Below are positions 10,994 to 23,790 of a stretch of DNA of 64,000 nt, in pieces; position 1 is the stretch's first letter, and every line of letters begins with the position of its first letter. The position numbers and the translations under genes are program-made. Source of the stretch: Trichostrongylus colubriformis (lineage: Eukaryota > Nematoda > Chromadorea > Rhabditida > Trichostrongylidae); NCBI GenBank assembly GCA_963978905.1, contig OZ022261.1, forward strand, positions 20,953,686 through 21,017,685, in the 5' to 3' direction. The notes beneath the pieces were generated by a model. That model made no database searches. It worked only from the letters and a program-made list of their open reading frames with translations, and was not told the origin of the DNA.

Positions 10994-11163
10994 GGTGGGC
11001 GTCAAGACATCCCGATTAGGTCAGGTGCGGGGAGGTTGCGGTTGTGCTCCTTAGCGTGCGAACTCATCCCACAACGAGACCAGCAAGGCAATTGGCGTTT
11101 GTGGCGAGGCAATGGGCACGATGTGGTGACTCGACCCAAATGGAGTGTCTTGACGACATCCAC
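10994..11163. mobile_element. Small TIR element, copy 1
   Basis: A 170-bp segment has imperfect inverted ends: GGTGGGCGTCAAGACATCC at the left and, reverse-complemented, GTGGATGTCGTCAAGACACT at the right, followed in each by a GGTC-containing block. A related copy sits at 12659-12783. There is no coding capacity. The class is unknown. Confidence 0.5.
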
Positions 11164-12658
11164 GGTGTAGCAGCGACAACCAGCGCCGATGCCATGGATA
11201 TGTCTGATCGGATCTAGCTTGTCAAGACCTCTAATGTTCTGGATTCGATAAACTGGGACACTAGCGGAAAACACTGGTAGTACAATGAATGACTTCACAA
11301 GCTATGTTCAGGTCAAACGCACATTCGAAACCTCACCACTGCTTCGCATGGAAGTGATTTCGCGACCCAAATAAAAAGAAAGATAGGCTAATGTCACACA
11401 AAAGTGGTTGCTGGATTTTTTTGCATTTAAACTGAGCACTTTCGTTTGTAAAAGAATTTTGAGTTTGGGTTTTTGATGCATAAAGTAGTTTACGAAAAAA
11501 GTTTAATCTGAGTGTGAGAACGGTTCATAGCGATTGTGAGATTTTAGCTATGTTGCAATAGCAATCACGTGACGTGCTAAATTAATGACGTGTTTCATCG
11601 GACCGCTAATAGAATCTCAAATTCGAGGCAGAGTTGAATTGAATCCAGTTTCATAGCTTTCACAGCAGTTCAGAACAAACAGACACATATACACTCAGTC
11701 GAAAGACCAAGAACCACTTTCAGCACAATTTCAAATTGAATCACGCCATGCGTGTATTCTATTATAAAAGCTATTATGGAAAAAGTTGCCAATGCGCGTG
11801 ACTCATCTGCTTCAAGCAAGAATGACTTATCAGTGTATCCTGCATTGAAAAACTGGGGTTAGAAATTATTGTCTGACATTGATTACTGTAGACTAACTCA
11901 CACTGCTGTGGAAATTATTAAAATCACGTCTCAAGTACTGGTTCGATAAGGATGAAGGAAAGCGTGTAGGGATTTCATCATTAGTAAGAGAGCATTAAAT
12001 CAAGCTATTCTCCTCAGAAAACACTGTGTTTTTACTGACACCCATTTTCAGCTTCTTTTCAATTTTTTATTTTTTCTAGCTGTTCTTCTCGGTATATAAT
12101 CTTCACAGCGCTCACCTGCATTGAGATCGTAAATTTCCTTGTTCATGGAAGAACATCTCATGGCATACTTCACAAAGTCGATCCATGACAGCATGTAAAA
12201 CTTCATGCTGATGCACGGTGCATTCCTGAAATTGAATAGCGTGCCACCAAAAAAATTTTGGAAGTCGTAACTCCTTATTTTACCAAAATCACTAGGTAAG
12301 CAACTGACCGAATCTGGTACCCATTCGCCCTTTCGAACTCGCACATAACTAGATAGATCTAGATATTGTGGTAACTGAAAAGTGCTTGTGTTGTTTTTTC
12401 ACTGGACGATATGTTTATGGTTTTCAGAACTTTTAATAGGCGAAGTAATCGAAATGGAATGTCCCAATATTTTTGTCCAGTCTTGTCGGGGATGAGTTTG
12501 AGGAGAACATCATTCAATGATGATGAACTCAAACGATGTACAGGGTCTGTAAACGTATTACACCCTTTCCCACCAATAATGCTCGTTCAGTCAATCAATA
12601 GTTGGAAACCGTATCTTTTCTGGCACGAGTCGTCATTGGTGTTGAGGGGGGGGGGAGG
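11164..12658. other. No recognisable gene
   Basis: AT-rich DNA. The minus-strand 98-codon frame at 12048-12344 has no recognisable motif. Confidence 0.5.
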
Positions 12659-12783
12659 AGGGTGCATCAAGACAATCCAACTGAAGCACTGCCCTGCCCG
12701 TTGTAATGTTACAGAGCCCCAAGAGGCGCCACCAACGCCTCCTACGTGATCTGACCCAAGTGGAGTGTCCTGACGCCCACCCG
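12659..12783. mobile_element. Small TIR element, copy 2
   Basis: It shares its right end (GACCCAAGTGGAGTGTCCTG, then ACGCCCACC) with the element at 10994-11163. The left end, AGGGTGCATCAAGACAATCC, is the inverted partner. A run of G (12646-12655) abuts the left end. Confidence 0.45.
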
Positions 12784-13700
12784 ATGGTTTCTATGGATGT
12801 GTTTCCATTCATACCCCTCTTGCAAACTTTAAATTCTACCCCTCAGATCACAATACCGACGGCTGACCGTAGCCTTATGCCGATCCTCATCTTATTATTA
12901 AATAAATAACAATCGAGTTAAAAGAACTACCTCATTGCTGGCTATGTCTCGTACAATAGTACGGGATTCTGACACGAAGAAACATAAAAACGCAGCGAGC
13001 ATAATATAGCGACTGGTCCAATTTGATCGTAATGTTGTTAATCCGATCATACTTTCTGGAACGGTGGATGAAACAAGAGGAAAGCGGAACAGTGAACTTG
13101 GGGTTGTGAATGAACGGAATCATGGCCTCATTACGTCACGGAACTTTTGAGGAGTAGTCGATGAAAAATCCGTAGACATTACGTGAATGAATATCTTATT
13201 AGCTCCATTCACGATGAAAACAAAAACGTTTCTGCAAATTTGGAAAAGAAGCGTGATATGTCGCTAGGAAATTACGTAATGAATGGAAAACGCGCTGCCT
13301 GAATATTGTGATGATCCGTTATTTCACGATTTACCATTGTTGTTTCTGTCAAGCGATGACATACATAACTGACGTGCATTTCGAAATTTTCTGAGAAACT
13401 CGGCGGCACAATGGAATAGAGTCCGTAATTATCTGATCGTTTCGGGCAATTACAGTACAGCTTTCCCAACGTCGTGCGAAGCTGGTTACACTACGTGAAA
13501 GTCCATTTTATGAGGTTTGACGGCAGAACACTGACTGGTCCCCACAGGGACAGACGCACGATGGTCGAGATGAAGTGAGACGGGAAGTAGGAACTGGAAC
13601 GTCATCCTATTAGCGGATGGGAATCCCACTGGGTGGACTAGCGGTGTCTGCCACGTGAGTAACTCCTAGTTCCCATATCGGCCAATATGTAGGTTTCTCC
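12784..13700. other. No recognisable gene
   Basis: No supported feature. A few 60-70 codon frames have no family motif. Confidence 0.5.
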
Positions 13701-13704
13701 TTAA

Positions 13705-14256
13705 AGGCATCATTAAGGGAAAGTCGAAGGAAAAGTAAAAGAAATAGTGCATATGAAAGTCGAGATGCCTAGTAACAGGACAGTGGAGAAAAAACGAATG
13801 GAAATGGCCAAAAACCCGAGAAATAGGACCCCCTTCCCACCGATGATTCTCGACGCGGACGACCTGTCCGTCAAGAGGGGAGTAGTCTGATCTTGTTTTC
13901 CATAGGCATGTTGCCAAGTAAACACAAGGGAATGTTTGGAAATACGACAGCATCTACTTTTTGGAGTGAGCTTCAAGCTAGAACTGCGAAAGCGCGCCGC
14001 AAAACCTTCGATCCTGCCGCATCTCCTTGGCCGCTCCCACCACAGTCAATCGGGGATTACGTCATCAGGAGGCGGGATCAAGAAATCAAGGGAGGCGGGA
14101 TCAAGAAATCAATGATCCGTTGCGCCGTTTCTACAGCTCGGAGGGGCGTTTTTTCACCTGAATTTTGCCAGAGGTAGCCTTTTTAGGCCTAGGACTACAA
14201 TGTGAGTTACTTCTTGTAGGGATTTCTCCATTACCACATTACCCCTAATGATGTCT
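13705..14256. mobile_element. TTAA-target element, second family, copy A
   Basis: TTAA flanks both ends (13701-13704, 14257-14260). The inverted ends read AGGCATCATTAAGGG and, from the right, AGACATCATTAGGGG. Internal blocks such as AAAACCCGAGAAATAGGA, followed by a C-rich tract, match the copy at 53496-53900. A 22-bp internal tandem duplication lies at 14068-14112 (GGAGGCGGGATCAAGAAATC core, two units). Non-coding; the 94-95 codon frames across it are incidental. Confidence 0.75.
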
Positions 14257-14260
14257 TTAA

Positions 14261-17200
14261 CCTGATAGGATCTAGAACCAATTCAAATCCCTTTTGGGAC
14301 CGTATTAGGAGGTATTCTTCATAGTCAACACAGTTTGTGCTCATTCTGAATATTCAGCTATTCATTCACTTCTTCAGTCATTAGTGGGGTCCATACCTTC
14401 CATGGAAAGAGAAACCTTGCAAGAGCACTCACAAACAGGGCAGAGTACATTGTGTACCTTCATGAAAGGGCTGCGTTCATTCTACCTGTCTAACTTAGAA
14501 TAGATCTCGCTCTGCACATTTTACCATCAAAATATCGTACGGTGCAATTGTACGGGTAGAGCCCTTACAATCCATTCAGAATCTCTTCCAGCATGCTCCG
14601 CCTTGGTAAGTGAGGTCCCTTCCCTATAAATGGATCTGCTTGACTTACGCACGACCCTGGTCCCAAAGATTCGAGCAAAAGCGGAATGCATGGCTTATCC
14701 AGTATCGTGGGCTACATTGTGAGTTATCGAATGAGCTTATGCTCAGTACAGTGTATTCCAAAGTAATTAAATGATGATGTTCAGAAGCACTGGCTGACGT
14801 TCGTATTTAATGTAGATGAAGTACTTTTAGTAGATCCGCCCACAAGCGTAATTAGCATTTTCATCATTTTAAACCGAGATTTTTTGAAGTAAATACGTTA
14901 TGTAATGCAACAACGTGAAATGCCAGTAAGGGCATCACCAATTTGGCTCCTTTACCACTTTTTTACTGTTTGGGAATGCCAGAGAGTTTATGAACGAACA
15001 TATCGAAACTGAACAAAATCCAAATTCGTGAGTGTGGTTTTGCTTATGGGTTTTGCTTATGAGGACGAACGATATTAGGAAATGCTGATAATTCCGTGGG
15101 AAAAGCGATAAATGAAAAAGATTGCACTTACCAGTTATGTTGATTATTGTTAAAAGGTGCACGACATAAATCACATTCAGTCACACGAATGCCTGATAAT
15201 GAGTGCTAATGCATGACAATAATATCAATGATAGCCCCACAATATGACAGTTGGCCAACCGAGGCCATACTACCAGGACAAATGATGGCACTAAAATATG
15301 TTAGTTGGTCATACTTGGCCATACTGCCGGTGACGTGAGATGGGTCACGTGGTGTAGTTGTGGTTGGTCAGATGTGACCATAACGGGACTGGAGTCAATC
15401 TGCTTTAGAGAATCGGTCGCATAGTGTATGCGCAAAGCGATTGGTAGAGCGCGAATTTCGCGAGTTCATTTAATCAGCGGTGACGTCATGGTCATTCGGC
15501 AACGCCCCAGAAAGGGAGCTAGAGTAGTGATGCATTCCCGAACGGACTAGTAGCATACGTACAAGAATCACTCAGTACACCCACATATTTTACAAAATCA
15601 GCGAGTATTAACTTCTTACTCAAGCAGTCAGCGCAGTTGGTGAATTGAAAAGCTTTCTCAGCTTGCAAAAAATAAACCCCTGACCACATCTAGCATACAT
15701 GAACATGAGCAATCGGATGCGGATGTACATATTTTATAAATTTCGCAGGTTACCTTTGGAACTGCGGTTTGAATGATATGAATTCATCAGCAGTGAGGAA
15801 CCCTAACTGAAAAGAAGGAGTAGGAGGCGGATTCACCTTCCTTTCCATAGAGATCGTGGTTCCTATTTATTTTAAGATACTTGCAGATAATCGCAGATAC
15901 TCTGGCACACCGTGACACTTGTTCCGCCCTTAATTGGCTGTTAGATCATAAATTTAAGCTCTTCATACTATCGTAGATGTTCCAAACTCCGGGCTGCACC
16001 ACACGTATCAATTAGAATCCAGTTAATGAGATAAAATTATGCACACATAGTGCGTAGCATTATTTCCTAGCAATCAAAGAACCATCAAAGTACTGGTAAC
16101 TATTGAAATTGTACGTACAAAGCGAAAGAAAATACAAGTGCGAGCATACACTTAATAGGCTTCTAACAAGAACATGCTCGAGAAAACTTCTCTTTTCATG
16201 ACGCATGTGAGCGCTTAATTCAGTGACCGGACCGGCTTGATTGCTGATGAGTGAAGGGGTGCTTCGCCTTTTTCAGCCGAAAAACTAGACTGATTACTTG
16301 AAAATTAAGACGGCGAGCTATGAAAATGTTTCGAGGAAGTCTGAATAATAGTACTGAAAGGGTTGTGTCATTATTGTATTGTACATTTCAAAGTGCACTT
16401 GCCGATTAAAAGTTTCTGATGCGAGGGCGATGAACACTTGAGCTGAAATTGAGGTAGCCGGAAGTGGTTTTGAATCCAGTGTGCTCGCTCGGACATGAGC
16501 CCTTTTACATATTTCCAAGAAACACGGGCTGTTACCTTCCAGAAGTCTTATGCTTAAGTGCTACTTCCATTGTAATTTTACTACACTTTTATTTCATTCG
16601 CTACATTCCTTTGAAGGTCATTATTGGAGTTGGAATGGTTAAAACAAACACCCCGCTGCCGAACTGTTCCCCATTCCCCTAAACGCCCATAGTATCAAGT
16701 TACCACTCACAAGGACTACGGAGGTACATATTTATTTTTTAATTGTTTATTTATTTATTTATTTATTACACGTTCAGAAGAACATGAGGAATTGCTCAAA
16801 TAGCAGTCAAAAGCCATGAATCATATGACAGGATTGGGAACATTAAAACATTTTCGTATTGTTTTGCTGGAGCCGTTTTGAAATCGATACTACAAAAAAT
16901 GTGTTTTAACAACTCCCAACTATATTTTGACGGTGACGAAGAAATTCCGAAGTTGTGTTAGCAATTCGCAAGTATGTATGATAACCATGCGATTTTTGCC
17001 TACTAAGGAGTATTTTGAGATTGTCTGAAGCGGTTCTGAGCTATAATCACAGCTCAACAGCATCGTTTTACTATCAGCATCGTAACTGCTTCAAAAACAG
17101 TAGTTAACGAAGCAAAACAGATCATTTCATGGTTACTTCAACGGCATATACCGAAAATAAATCAGTAATGTGAGCTACCGGAACCATGTTACATTCCGTC

Positions 17201-17805
17201 GACCCCTAAAACAAATACTACTTGACCGTGACACAGCCTTCAGACATGCGAAATTTCCATGACATTGGGATGGGTGCAAAATTAGATACGACTGGCACGT
17301 GGCGCCGGCGTAGAGATCAACGAGAGTCTCCCGACGGGCCCACGCAGTGGCTGACGGCGCCCACGTCAGACTTATTACGATTTTGGGCCTGCTGCTACTA
17401 GCACATGAGTTTCTAGATCAAAAGCAAAGGCCTAGGTCATTAACTGTTTGCACACTTTTCTTGGCTTTGAATATCGTTTACATCGTTCTACTTGTATTCC
17501 CACACATGCTTAGTACAGGCTTCATACATAACCGAGATGCAATAGAGCTCTTATGATTAGAGAACTTAAACAGAGGATAAGTCAATGCGTCCCAAAATAA
17601 GGAGCCTAAAGGCACAGTAGCCACTGCATCGAAACGCACCCACGCAGCGCGACTTCAAAGGTCATAGGGTGCGTTGGGGACAAGCCTGATACTGTTTTAC
17701 GATATAGCATCAAGTCAACTGGGAGTGTATGCCGCTGGGATAGAAAATTCGCTTTGCGGCGTTCGTGTGAGACGCGATGGTGAGAGCCATGCGAGCATTA
17801 TTTAA
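14261..17805. other. No recognisable gene; one short microsatellite
   Basis: About 3.5 kb of AT-rich DNA. It contains a TTTA microsatellite at about 16745-16767 and a diverged repetition of GTTGGCCA-like words at 15250-15380. An inverted pair (CACGTGGCGCCGGCG and GACGGCGCCCACGTC) near 17295-17368 is GC-rich and could fold, but matches no RNA family that I recognise. Confidence 0.5.
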
Positions 17806-17811
17806 TGGGTC

Positions 17812-17886
17812 CTGGGGCCGTATGCTATGCTTTCCCGGCCGGAAAATAGGCCCCCCACGGCGCATGCTATGCGTCCCAGCCGTCGG
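17812..17886 (+). repeat. Short dispersed repeat, copy 1
   Basis: Contains GGCCGTATGCTATGC and GGCGCATGCTATGCGTCCCA about 45 bp apart, an imperfect direct duplication. The reverse complement of 19050-19115 has the same two-part arrangement. Confidence 0.5.
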
Positions 17887-17992
17887 AGAGTGGCTTCGCC
17901 CATCGAATCTCGGGGATGCGTCCGCGACTGGCGAGGCGTCGAGAAGTGTCGGGGACACAGCAATCTCGTGACCGGAGCGAATCATTTGCGCC

Positions 17993-18266
17993 GGGTGCGT
18001 GCAGATATGACAGAGAATCGCGCGACCACCCGCTGCGAGCAGCGCGGCAAGTACGAGTCGTTTGGAATTCCGCTCGAGACGCAATGAGCTGGTACCGTGA
18101 GGGACTTTCAAAGGTGGGCAAACCCCCGAAGCATTCAATTTGCAATCTTTGAAGGTCCCTCACGGTACCAGTCCACTGCGTCTTGAGCGGAATTCCCAAC
18201 GGCTCGTACTAATGACGCCGCGAGCGGAACGCGCGAAGCGATTCGCTGTCATATCTGCACAAACCC
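17993..18266. mobile_element. Mutator-like non-autonomous element (MITE), 274 bp
   Basis: The element is almost entirely an inverted repeat of about 120 bp per arm. The ends start GGGTGCGTGCAGATATGACA and GGGTTTGTGCAGATATGACA. Flanking 9-mers ATTTGCGCC (17984-17992) and ATCTGCGCC (18267-18275) differ at one base, which is the 9-bp target duplication characteristic of Mutator-like elements. It belongs to a GC-rich family with copies at 22131, 28112, 29691 and 43059. Frames on both strands here (up to 142 codons) are by-products of the GC-rich palindrome and not genes. Confidence 0.85.
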
Positions 18267-18275
18267 ATCTGCGCC

Positions 18276-19045
18276 AGCGCACACTATTTTCGGAAGTTAT
18301 AAGAGGAAATTTCGCATTACAGAATTTTGGATCACAGCGCTGGCCTTTTTGTTCTAATTTTAGCTTTAGGTCCTGCACGTCTTCTAGGGAGGATACTGTT
18401 ATTCAATGTCCTTGAATCGCGCGCTTTGCACTTCTTCCGTCTTTCAAACGTTATTTACGATTTGGTAAGGTTTTAGGTATCGATGTTTTGTTCTAATTGC
18501 AAAATTTCATACTTCTTTTTTGCTTTGTGGTTACTTGTGTTTTATTCTGTTTTGGATTATTTTTCAACTGTTACAACCCCAGAAGTTGCAGAGGGGGTGG
18601 TTGAGGTCCTGATCACGACATAAACATTCATATCTAAAGCTAATGCTATTTAGCGTCATTGAGAGCGAAAGCCGATGAAAAAATTCTAATTACTAGGATG
18701 TACAGTACTTTCTCTAAAAATATGACATTCTTTTTCTGCGCTGGTGTCATTCAGCACCTGATTAGTGCTACTTTATTCGGTAGAATTCCGTTCAAATCAC
18801 TTGTCGCGAAAAACGACCCCGGTACCTAAAGATGATCTCTTATGTGTGATCAGCACCTTAAAATACCAATTCGTATAGAGTTTTAGTCAAAATGGTTATT
18901 TCACTTTTTTTGAAATTACTGTGTTTGTAATGGTTGAACAGTGCCGAATCGTGTGCTTCACTATCACTTACCTGACACACGGTTACAAAAAAGGTCTTTT
19001 GAAAGTACGCGCCATTGCAATTCAGCGTCTTTTCCTCATCAAGGA
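18276..19045. other. No recognisable gene
   Basis: AT-rich, no supported feature. Confidence 0.5.
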
Positions 19046-19049
19046 GCTC

Positions 19050-19115
19050 CCGGCAGCATGGCATACGGCCGGTCGGAGAGCGTCCTTGGCTGGAAGAGCA
19101 TAGCATACGGCCCTT
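19050..19115 (-). repeat. Short dispersed repeat, copy 2
   Basis: On the minus strand it reads GGGCCGTATGCTATGCTCTT and later GGCCGTATGCCATGCTGCC, matching the two blocks at 17812-17886. Confidence 0.5.
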
Positions 19116-20512
19116 GAAGCGATGACACTAACCTACATTTCATTCTAGGTGTAATCGCTTCAGGACTCAACCAATATACGTTCGCAGCTTGCACCATCAC
19201 GTCGCGCGCTAAACGCGGGCACGCGTACTTCCCGTCCTAATGGCATATACCCAGTAGATAGGAATGTACCAAGAGCTAAAGTGGCGAAGAGACCCGTGAT
19301 ATTGCTTCCTTATGGAAAAGGAGTATGAACGGAGAAACTTGTGAGTGACCACCTTCTTTTGTATACAAGAAGTAAAGGGCGTGTGAGTTGTCTGTAATAA
19401 AGGCACTCATGTGCAGCTTTTTTCATGAAGAAACCATTTGCCCTACTTTTTGAGTATAGCGCGGAAGAAGCCGCAGTAACATCGACGTGCATTTGTAGAA
19501 ATCAAAACATCAGAGTTCAGGAAGATGTGATCAGAACCAATTTGTTTGTAAACCGTTCCAGCAAGGTGAGGAGAACATCTTTCACATAAGGCTTTGAACC
19601 CATGTCCATGAGACTTCTTGGAGAAGAGGCACACTCTTCAATGAATACAAGTCCGCGTGACTAACGTCTACAAATTAATTGATCAGACGCGTTGTTTTGA
19701 GAAAACGTTCCATCTGATCTTTCCCGAGCACACACTAGGGTATGTCCTGAAGAGAAACGTCTGCATTGGGCCAAATGAGTTGGCTATGGTCAGCCATCTT
19801 TACGAGCACACCACCTCTGCCTGTGAGCTATGCCTTCCCAAAACTGAAAGTGGCCATTCTGCTCTGTGGTCATTGAACATACAGTACTCTATGCCCTATA
19901 ATAACAGTCCCAATGTCAGCTTTCAACTTTTTGAAACTGTTTGAGTTACAGTAATAGCTTGAAAGACTTGAATTGTGACTGAGACGTCTATTTGCTTTGG
20001 GAGATCAGAGGTGCTTAGGAGTACGTCGTCAAAGAAAAATCCATTAAGTCTCTGAAAATGGCAAAAATAGGGCTTCCTGACATCTGGTCTTGGACGAGAT
20101 TACCGCTTAAAAGCGAGCTTCCGAATCAGTTCCCGTAAACGTCAACGTCTCCTTTACCATTGGCATCTACTCTTATGTCATATTATCACACAAATCGTAG
20201 GCCTCATTTGCCACGTTGTTGCAACTGTTGCACCGCCATTGCCAACAATCACGTCTGGGATGGGCGGGGTTGGGCTGTTCGGTGGAGTCGCGCTTGCTCC
20301 TTTGGCAATACACGCTCCAGGAATTGATACCCACGCCTCGGTAAAGGTACATCCTACCGGCTGTGGGTCGAACTAACTGACCACGGTGTGAGCTGTAATA
20401 CCCCAATAATCCTGGTATGTGCCTTTAACAACTGCCTTTAGCGACAGTTCCACCTCTATCTTATACACTTCTCTCTCTTCGCTGCTTATCATGCTACTAA
20501 TTTAAGTGAGCA
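19116..20512. other. No supported gene; one doubtful frame
   Basis: A 95-codon plus-strand frame (19657-19944) and a minus-strand stretch near 19640 (SSPRSLMDMGSKPYVKD in one phase) look somewhat protein-like. Neither has motifs, splice sites or a partner exon that would support a gene. Confidence 0.35.
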
Positions 20513-20761
20513 TCAACAAGTGAGTAAAGCTCCATGGAAGGCATTATTACTCCCCTTCACTGAAAAAAGTGATGCATTCGAAAGCTCCCGTGAAAGGAAG
20601 ACATCTCGGGCGAAGGGGAGACTATCCAGAAAACCAGGCTGAAACCAAAATCCATTAGCATTTCTCTGACCAATACTCATTCTTGGCTCGCGCAAACCAA
20701 TCCATACTTTCGAGAGTGTGTCCTCCGACGAAAAGTTCTCATAGCGGCATGTGGCGTGCAA
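20513..20761 (-). CDS. Possible exon, unidentified (weakly C-type-lectin-like)
   Basis: An 82-codon minus-strand frame includes KVWIGLREPRMSIGQ followed by NGFWFQPG. The tryptophan-isoleucine-glycine-leucine block recalls the WIGL motif of C-type lectin domains, which are numerous in nematodes, but no cysteines are placed as in that fold and no second exon is visible. A TTTTTTCAG acceptor-like site lies inside the frame near 20560, which argues against a single exon. I would not rely on the lectin suggestion. Confidence 0.15.
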   Translation of the reverse strand: MHATCRYENFSSEDTLSKVWIGLREPRMSIGQRNANGFWFQPGFLDSLPFARDVFLSRELSNASLFSVKGSNNAFHGALLTC

Positions 20762-22121
20762 CGCGAAGCGTGCGAGCTGAGGTCGTCGTACGTAGTTGGG
20801 TCCAAAAGCGATTACCGATTTGTCTTCCGCATTTTTAGGCCTAGGAAGAGCAGAAGCTTTTGATGATTAGATTGCTTCTATCCAGGCAGTTCCAATTCAG
20901 ATTTCAGGAAGTAACCTTGATAATTTTGATTCGTGTTATATATTAGGAGAGAAATACGAGTGAGGGAATATTATCATATTTCTATTCATATTTCGGCAAA
21001 AGGTAGAGGTCATATTGAGAGCATAATGCAATGAGTTTTATAAAGGAAACAAATACAAAGAGTCGACGAATGCTATATGCCTTTTTGCTGAATTACGTCT
21101 GTATCGGAATCATCTTTAGAGCGTAAATGACAGAATTACCATTTATATGAGATACTGATGAAGGACAGAATGCAACATCGGCGTGGTCGGGTGTGTGGAA
21201 AATTAACGAATGACGGGTTGAGAGGGTGGTGATATTGTTCCACTGGGCTACAACCGTAACCATAATTAAAACTAAAATCAAAAACACACGCCATCTTGTC
21301 GTCATAGAGTGGTCATAACAACACGAGCTGGATGGCTACGATCATCTGAATGGATATATCCGTCGCCAATACGCCATTTATAGTAGTAACATCTAATTTC
21401 AAATGCCAAAATTAGCTACATGAACAGTAAAACTTCGCAGTACTCGCGTCAGAAACGTTGGCTTTTAATGTTCAAGAGCAAGAGAGTTTACAATTACATG
21501 CTAGGTCGTTCGGAAAGTTCTTGCGGTTCTCGATCTCTAATTTAAAATGGGCATATCTCGGCTCATACCGAATTTTACCCACTGAGATAACAACCACAAG
21601 AATCAGCAGATTTTCGCCAACAAGGTGCAAGGTTGCTTATCCCGGTTGCCCCAGCTGTGAACACGTAGAGGGGAGGAACGCCGCTTTAGCACTGATTGCG
21701 TCTTGAGACCTTTCTCCCGAAGAAAACAGTAAATGCTTGAGGATACGGTTACCGGTAAGGCTAGGTCGGAAGCGTATGGTAGATCCCACAGATCTTCATA
21801 GCCTCCGCTCATTTATTGTGAAGTAGGATGTTCCCTTCCTATGAGCCATGGAGTTTGCGATGCATCTCGCGAGTTCCTTACACCACTTTCCAGCCGTATT
21901 ATTTCCGTTGAAATCCATGAAGCTATGGTGTATTAGAGCAACCGTAGTCCACTATACAGCCGTCATGCTGACAAAGCCGACGGCTACGAACTTGTCCTTT
22001 GTCCAACCATCAAGCAGATCATCGTCGATTGTCCAACAGAATTCCGCTTTCATCATATTTCACGATGCGGTTGAGAAATGGGTCGTTTGTGTGCCGGAGA
22101 AGAAGGATGTACAAGGCACGT
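20762..22121. other. No recognisable gene
   Basis: AT-rich, with short motif-free frames only. Confidence 0.5.
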
Positions 22122-22130
22122 GAGGAGCCG

Positions 22131-22370
22131 GGGCGGGGGTCACGGAGTCGAATTTCCGCGCGGCCGCGCGTGACGGGCGGCGCGGCGGGGCGAGTGCTAG
22201 TGGCGGGGCATGGCAGCCTTCATGCGAGGCAGTGTGGCATGAGTGGAAGCGCAGACGTGACGCACTCACACTCGACTGCTCTCCCACGGGCAATCGATAC
22301 GGCGAGTCGTACTCGTGGCGTCGCGAGTGCACCGTCGCGAAGCGAAAATTCGACCTCGTGACCCCCACCC
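22131..22370. mobile_element. Mutator-like MITE with perfect 9-bp target duplication
   Basis: Perfect direct repeats GAGGAGCCG (22122-22130 and 22371-22379) flank the element. Inverted ends read GGGCGGGGGTCACGGAGTCG and, from the right, GGGTGGGGGTCACGAGGTCG. The 240-bp interior is GC-rich and resembles the copy at 28112-28341: shared blocks GGGCATGGCAGCCTTCA and GGGCAATCGAT. The exact duplication suggests a recent insertion. Overlapping frames on both strands (up to 120 codons) are composition artefacts. Confidence 0.9.
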
Positions 22371-22379
22371 GAGGAGCCG

Positions 22380-22990
22380 TCGTTTGTCCATTTTGTTCTG
22401 GAAACTTTAGAAAAATTTATATTTTACTTGAGAGCATAAACGTTAATGTGCTTGAATGCGAGAAGCGGGCATCAATATGATTTTAAAGTCCTCTGAAAGT
22501 AGTTGGGAAAGTTAAGCATTTGAAATCGCAAGAACTCTTCGAACGATCTAATAATTTCAGTGTACTCCCATCGTGTACTTCCGATTACATGTTCTCTGCT
22601 GTACACGCAAAAACTGATAACATCGATAGATGGCCCTTGGCTTCACTGAATTTTTGCCTTTTCAGCCTTGCTCACCTGTTGGGGTGCCCCATTACCCATT
22701 CAGGCATTGCATTGTGCACAAATACCGAAAATTTCGATCTATACCAATCGATAGCCGTAACCAGTAGCATCTCTTTTTGTGCAGTTGAGTTATCCGCTGG
22801 TCTGCTTTGAGGGCGCTTTCCTTCGCATTATATCTGGAAGGATCACAGCCTCCACATTATCATATAGCGTGTTGCGCAATTTGATTTTGGTTCCGCTCTT
22901 TTTGGAGCGGGCCTAATCTGAACATCTTCGTTTCTTATTATTAATTATCCGTCTTTCCTCCTCCAAACTCTCCCGAAACCACACTGCAAA
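22380..22990. other. No recognisable gene
   Basis: No supported feature. Confidence 0.45.
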
Positions 22991-22997
22991 TTTTCAG

Positions 22998-23066
22998 TTG
23001 AAGTTACGCCCATCGTTGCCCATGCCCCACCCACCGCTGATTTTTATCGTCCTTCTGCTGCTCCAG
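22998..23066 (+). CDS. Possible 69-nt internal exon, speculative
   Basis: A nematode-type acceptor (AAATTTTCAG) precedes a 69-nt open segment that ends in CCAG followed by GTACTG, a fair donor. The length is a multiple of three. More than one phase is open, one giving a hydrophobic run (LIFIVLLLLQ). No neighbouring exon is identifiable, so this is only a splice-site-shaped candidate. Confidence 0.15.
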
Positions 23067-23790
23067 GTACTGACTACTCGAACGTTTTCTTCGGTCTATA
23101 GACTAGTTTTAGAACCTCAATGCAATCCACTAAGGAACCCCATCACTTCGCCAACCGATGCGGTCGATGGGGTGACAATTGGAGAGCCTTTCGATTAGCA
23201 AATGACTGCAAACTTCCACCTCATGGTAGGTCGACCCGTAGTACACGAAAATGACTCTTGTTTCACTCGAAATCGCCTAGCGTCCAAATGGGGTGGGTCA
23301 TTAAACTCGCTCACACCTTGTCCCATGAGACCTCTCTTTTGGCATTCATAAGGCCGCTCAGCAAGAATGGATATCATTTATATGTTTTATGTACGCACCC
23401 CCCAGACGGTGCAGAAAACCGCTTCCAAAAAAAGCGCCACGACCTGAAAACCTTCGTTGACCAGTGATCCAGGTCAGGCCTTCAGTTTAGTGTGGAGAGT
23501 AATTCACTAGAGAAAGGACGAAATCTACATACTTATGAGACTAAAACTCTGTATTATGGACTGTTACAGTATGTAGCTTCCATCTCCATCATAGATCACA
23601 TCTGCTTTCTGTCCGAAATTGTATTTATGAAAGATGCTCTAACCTAATCATTTAAGTAACAAATATCCATCGTTACTCCATATTCGACCCATATCCTTGA
23701 CATAAGTAGACCAGCTACGTAATTAAGATCTCGAAATTAGAAGTAAATCAGTTGTCTCGTGAAGTAAACCCACTCATGGGTGACCTGAGC

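Noticed and set aside
17710..18199. Overlapping frames of 78-142 codons on both strands
   Set aside because: They overlap a GC-rich Mutator-like inverted repeat and adjoining GC-rich sequence; mirror-image frames come from the palindrome and from the lack of stop codons in GC-rich sequence.
20513..20761. Firm call of a C-type lectin exon from the WIGL block
   Set aside because: A four-residue match without the expected cysteines is too little; kept only as a weak candidate.
21999..22368. Frames of 102-120 codons on both strands
   Set aside because: They overlap the Mutator-like MITE with a perfect target duplication; the two strands mirror one another.
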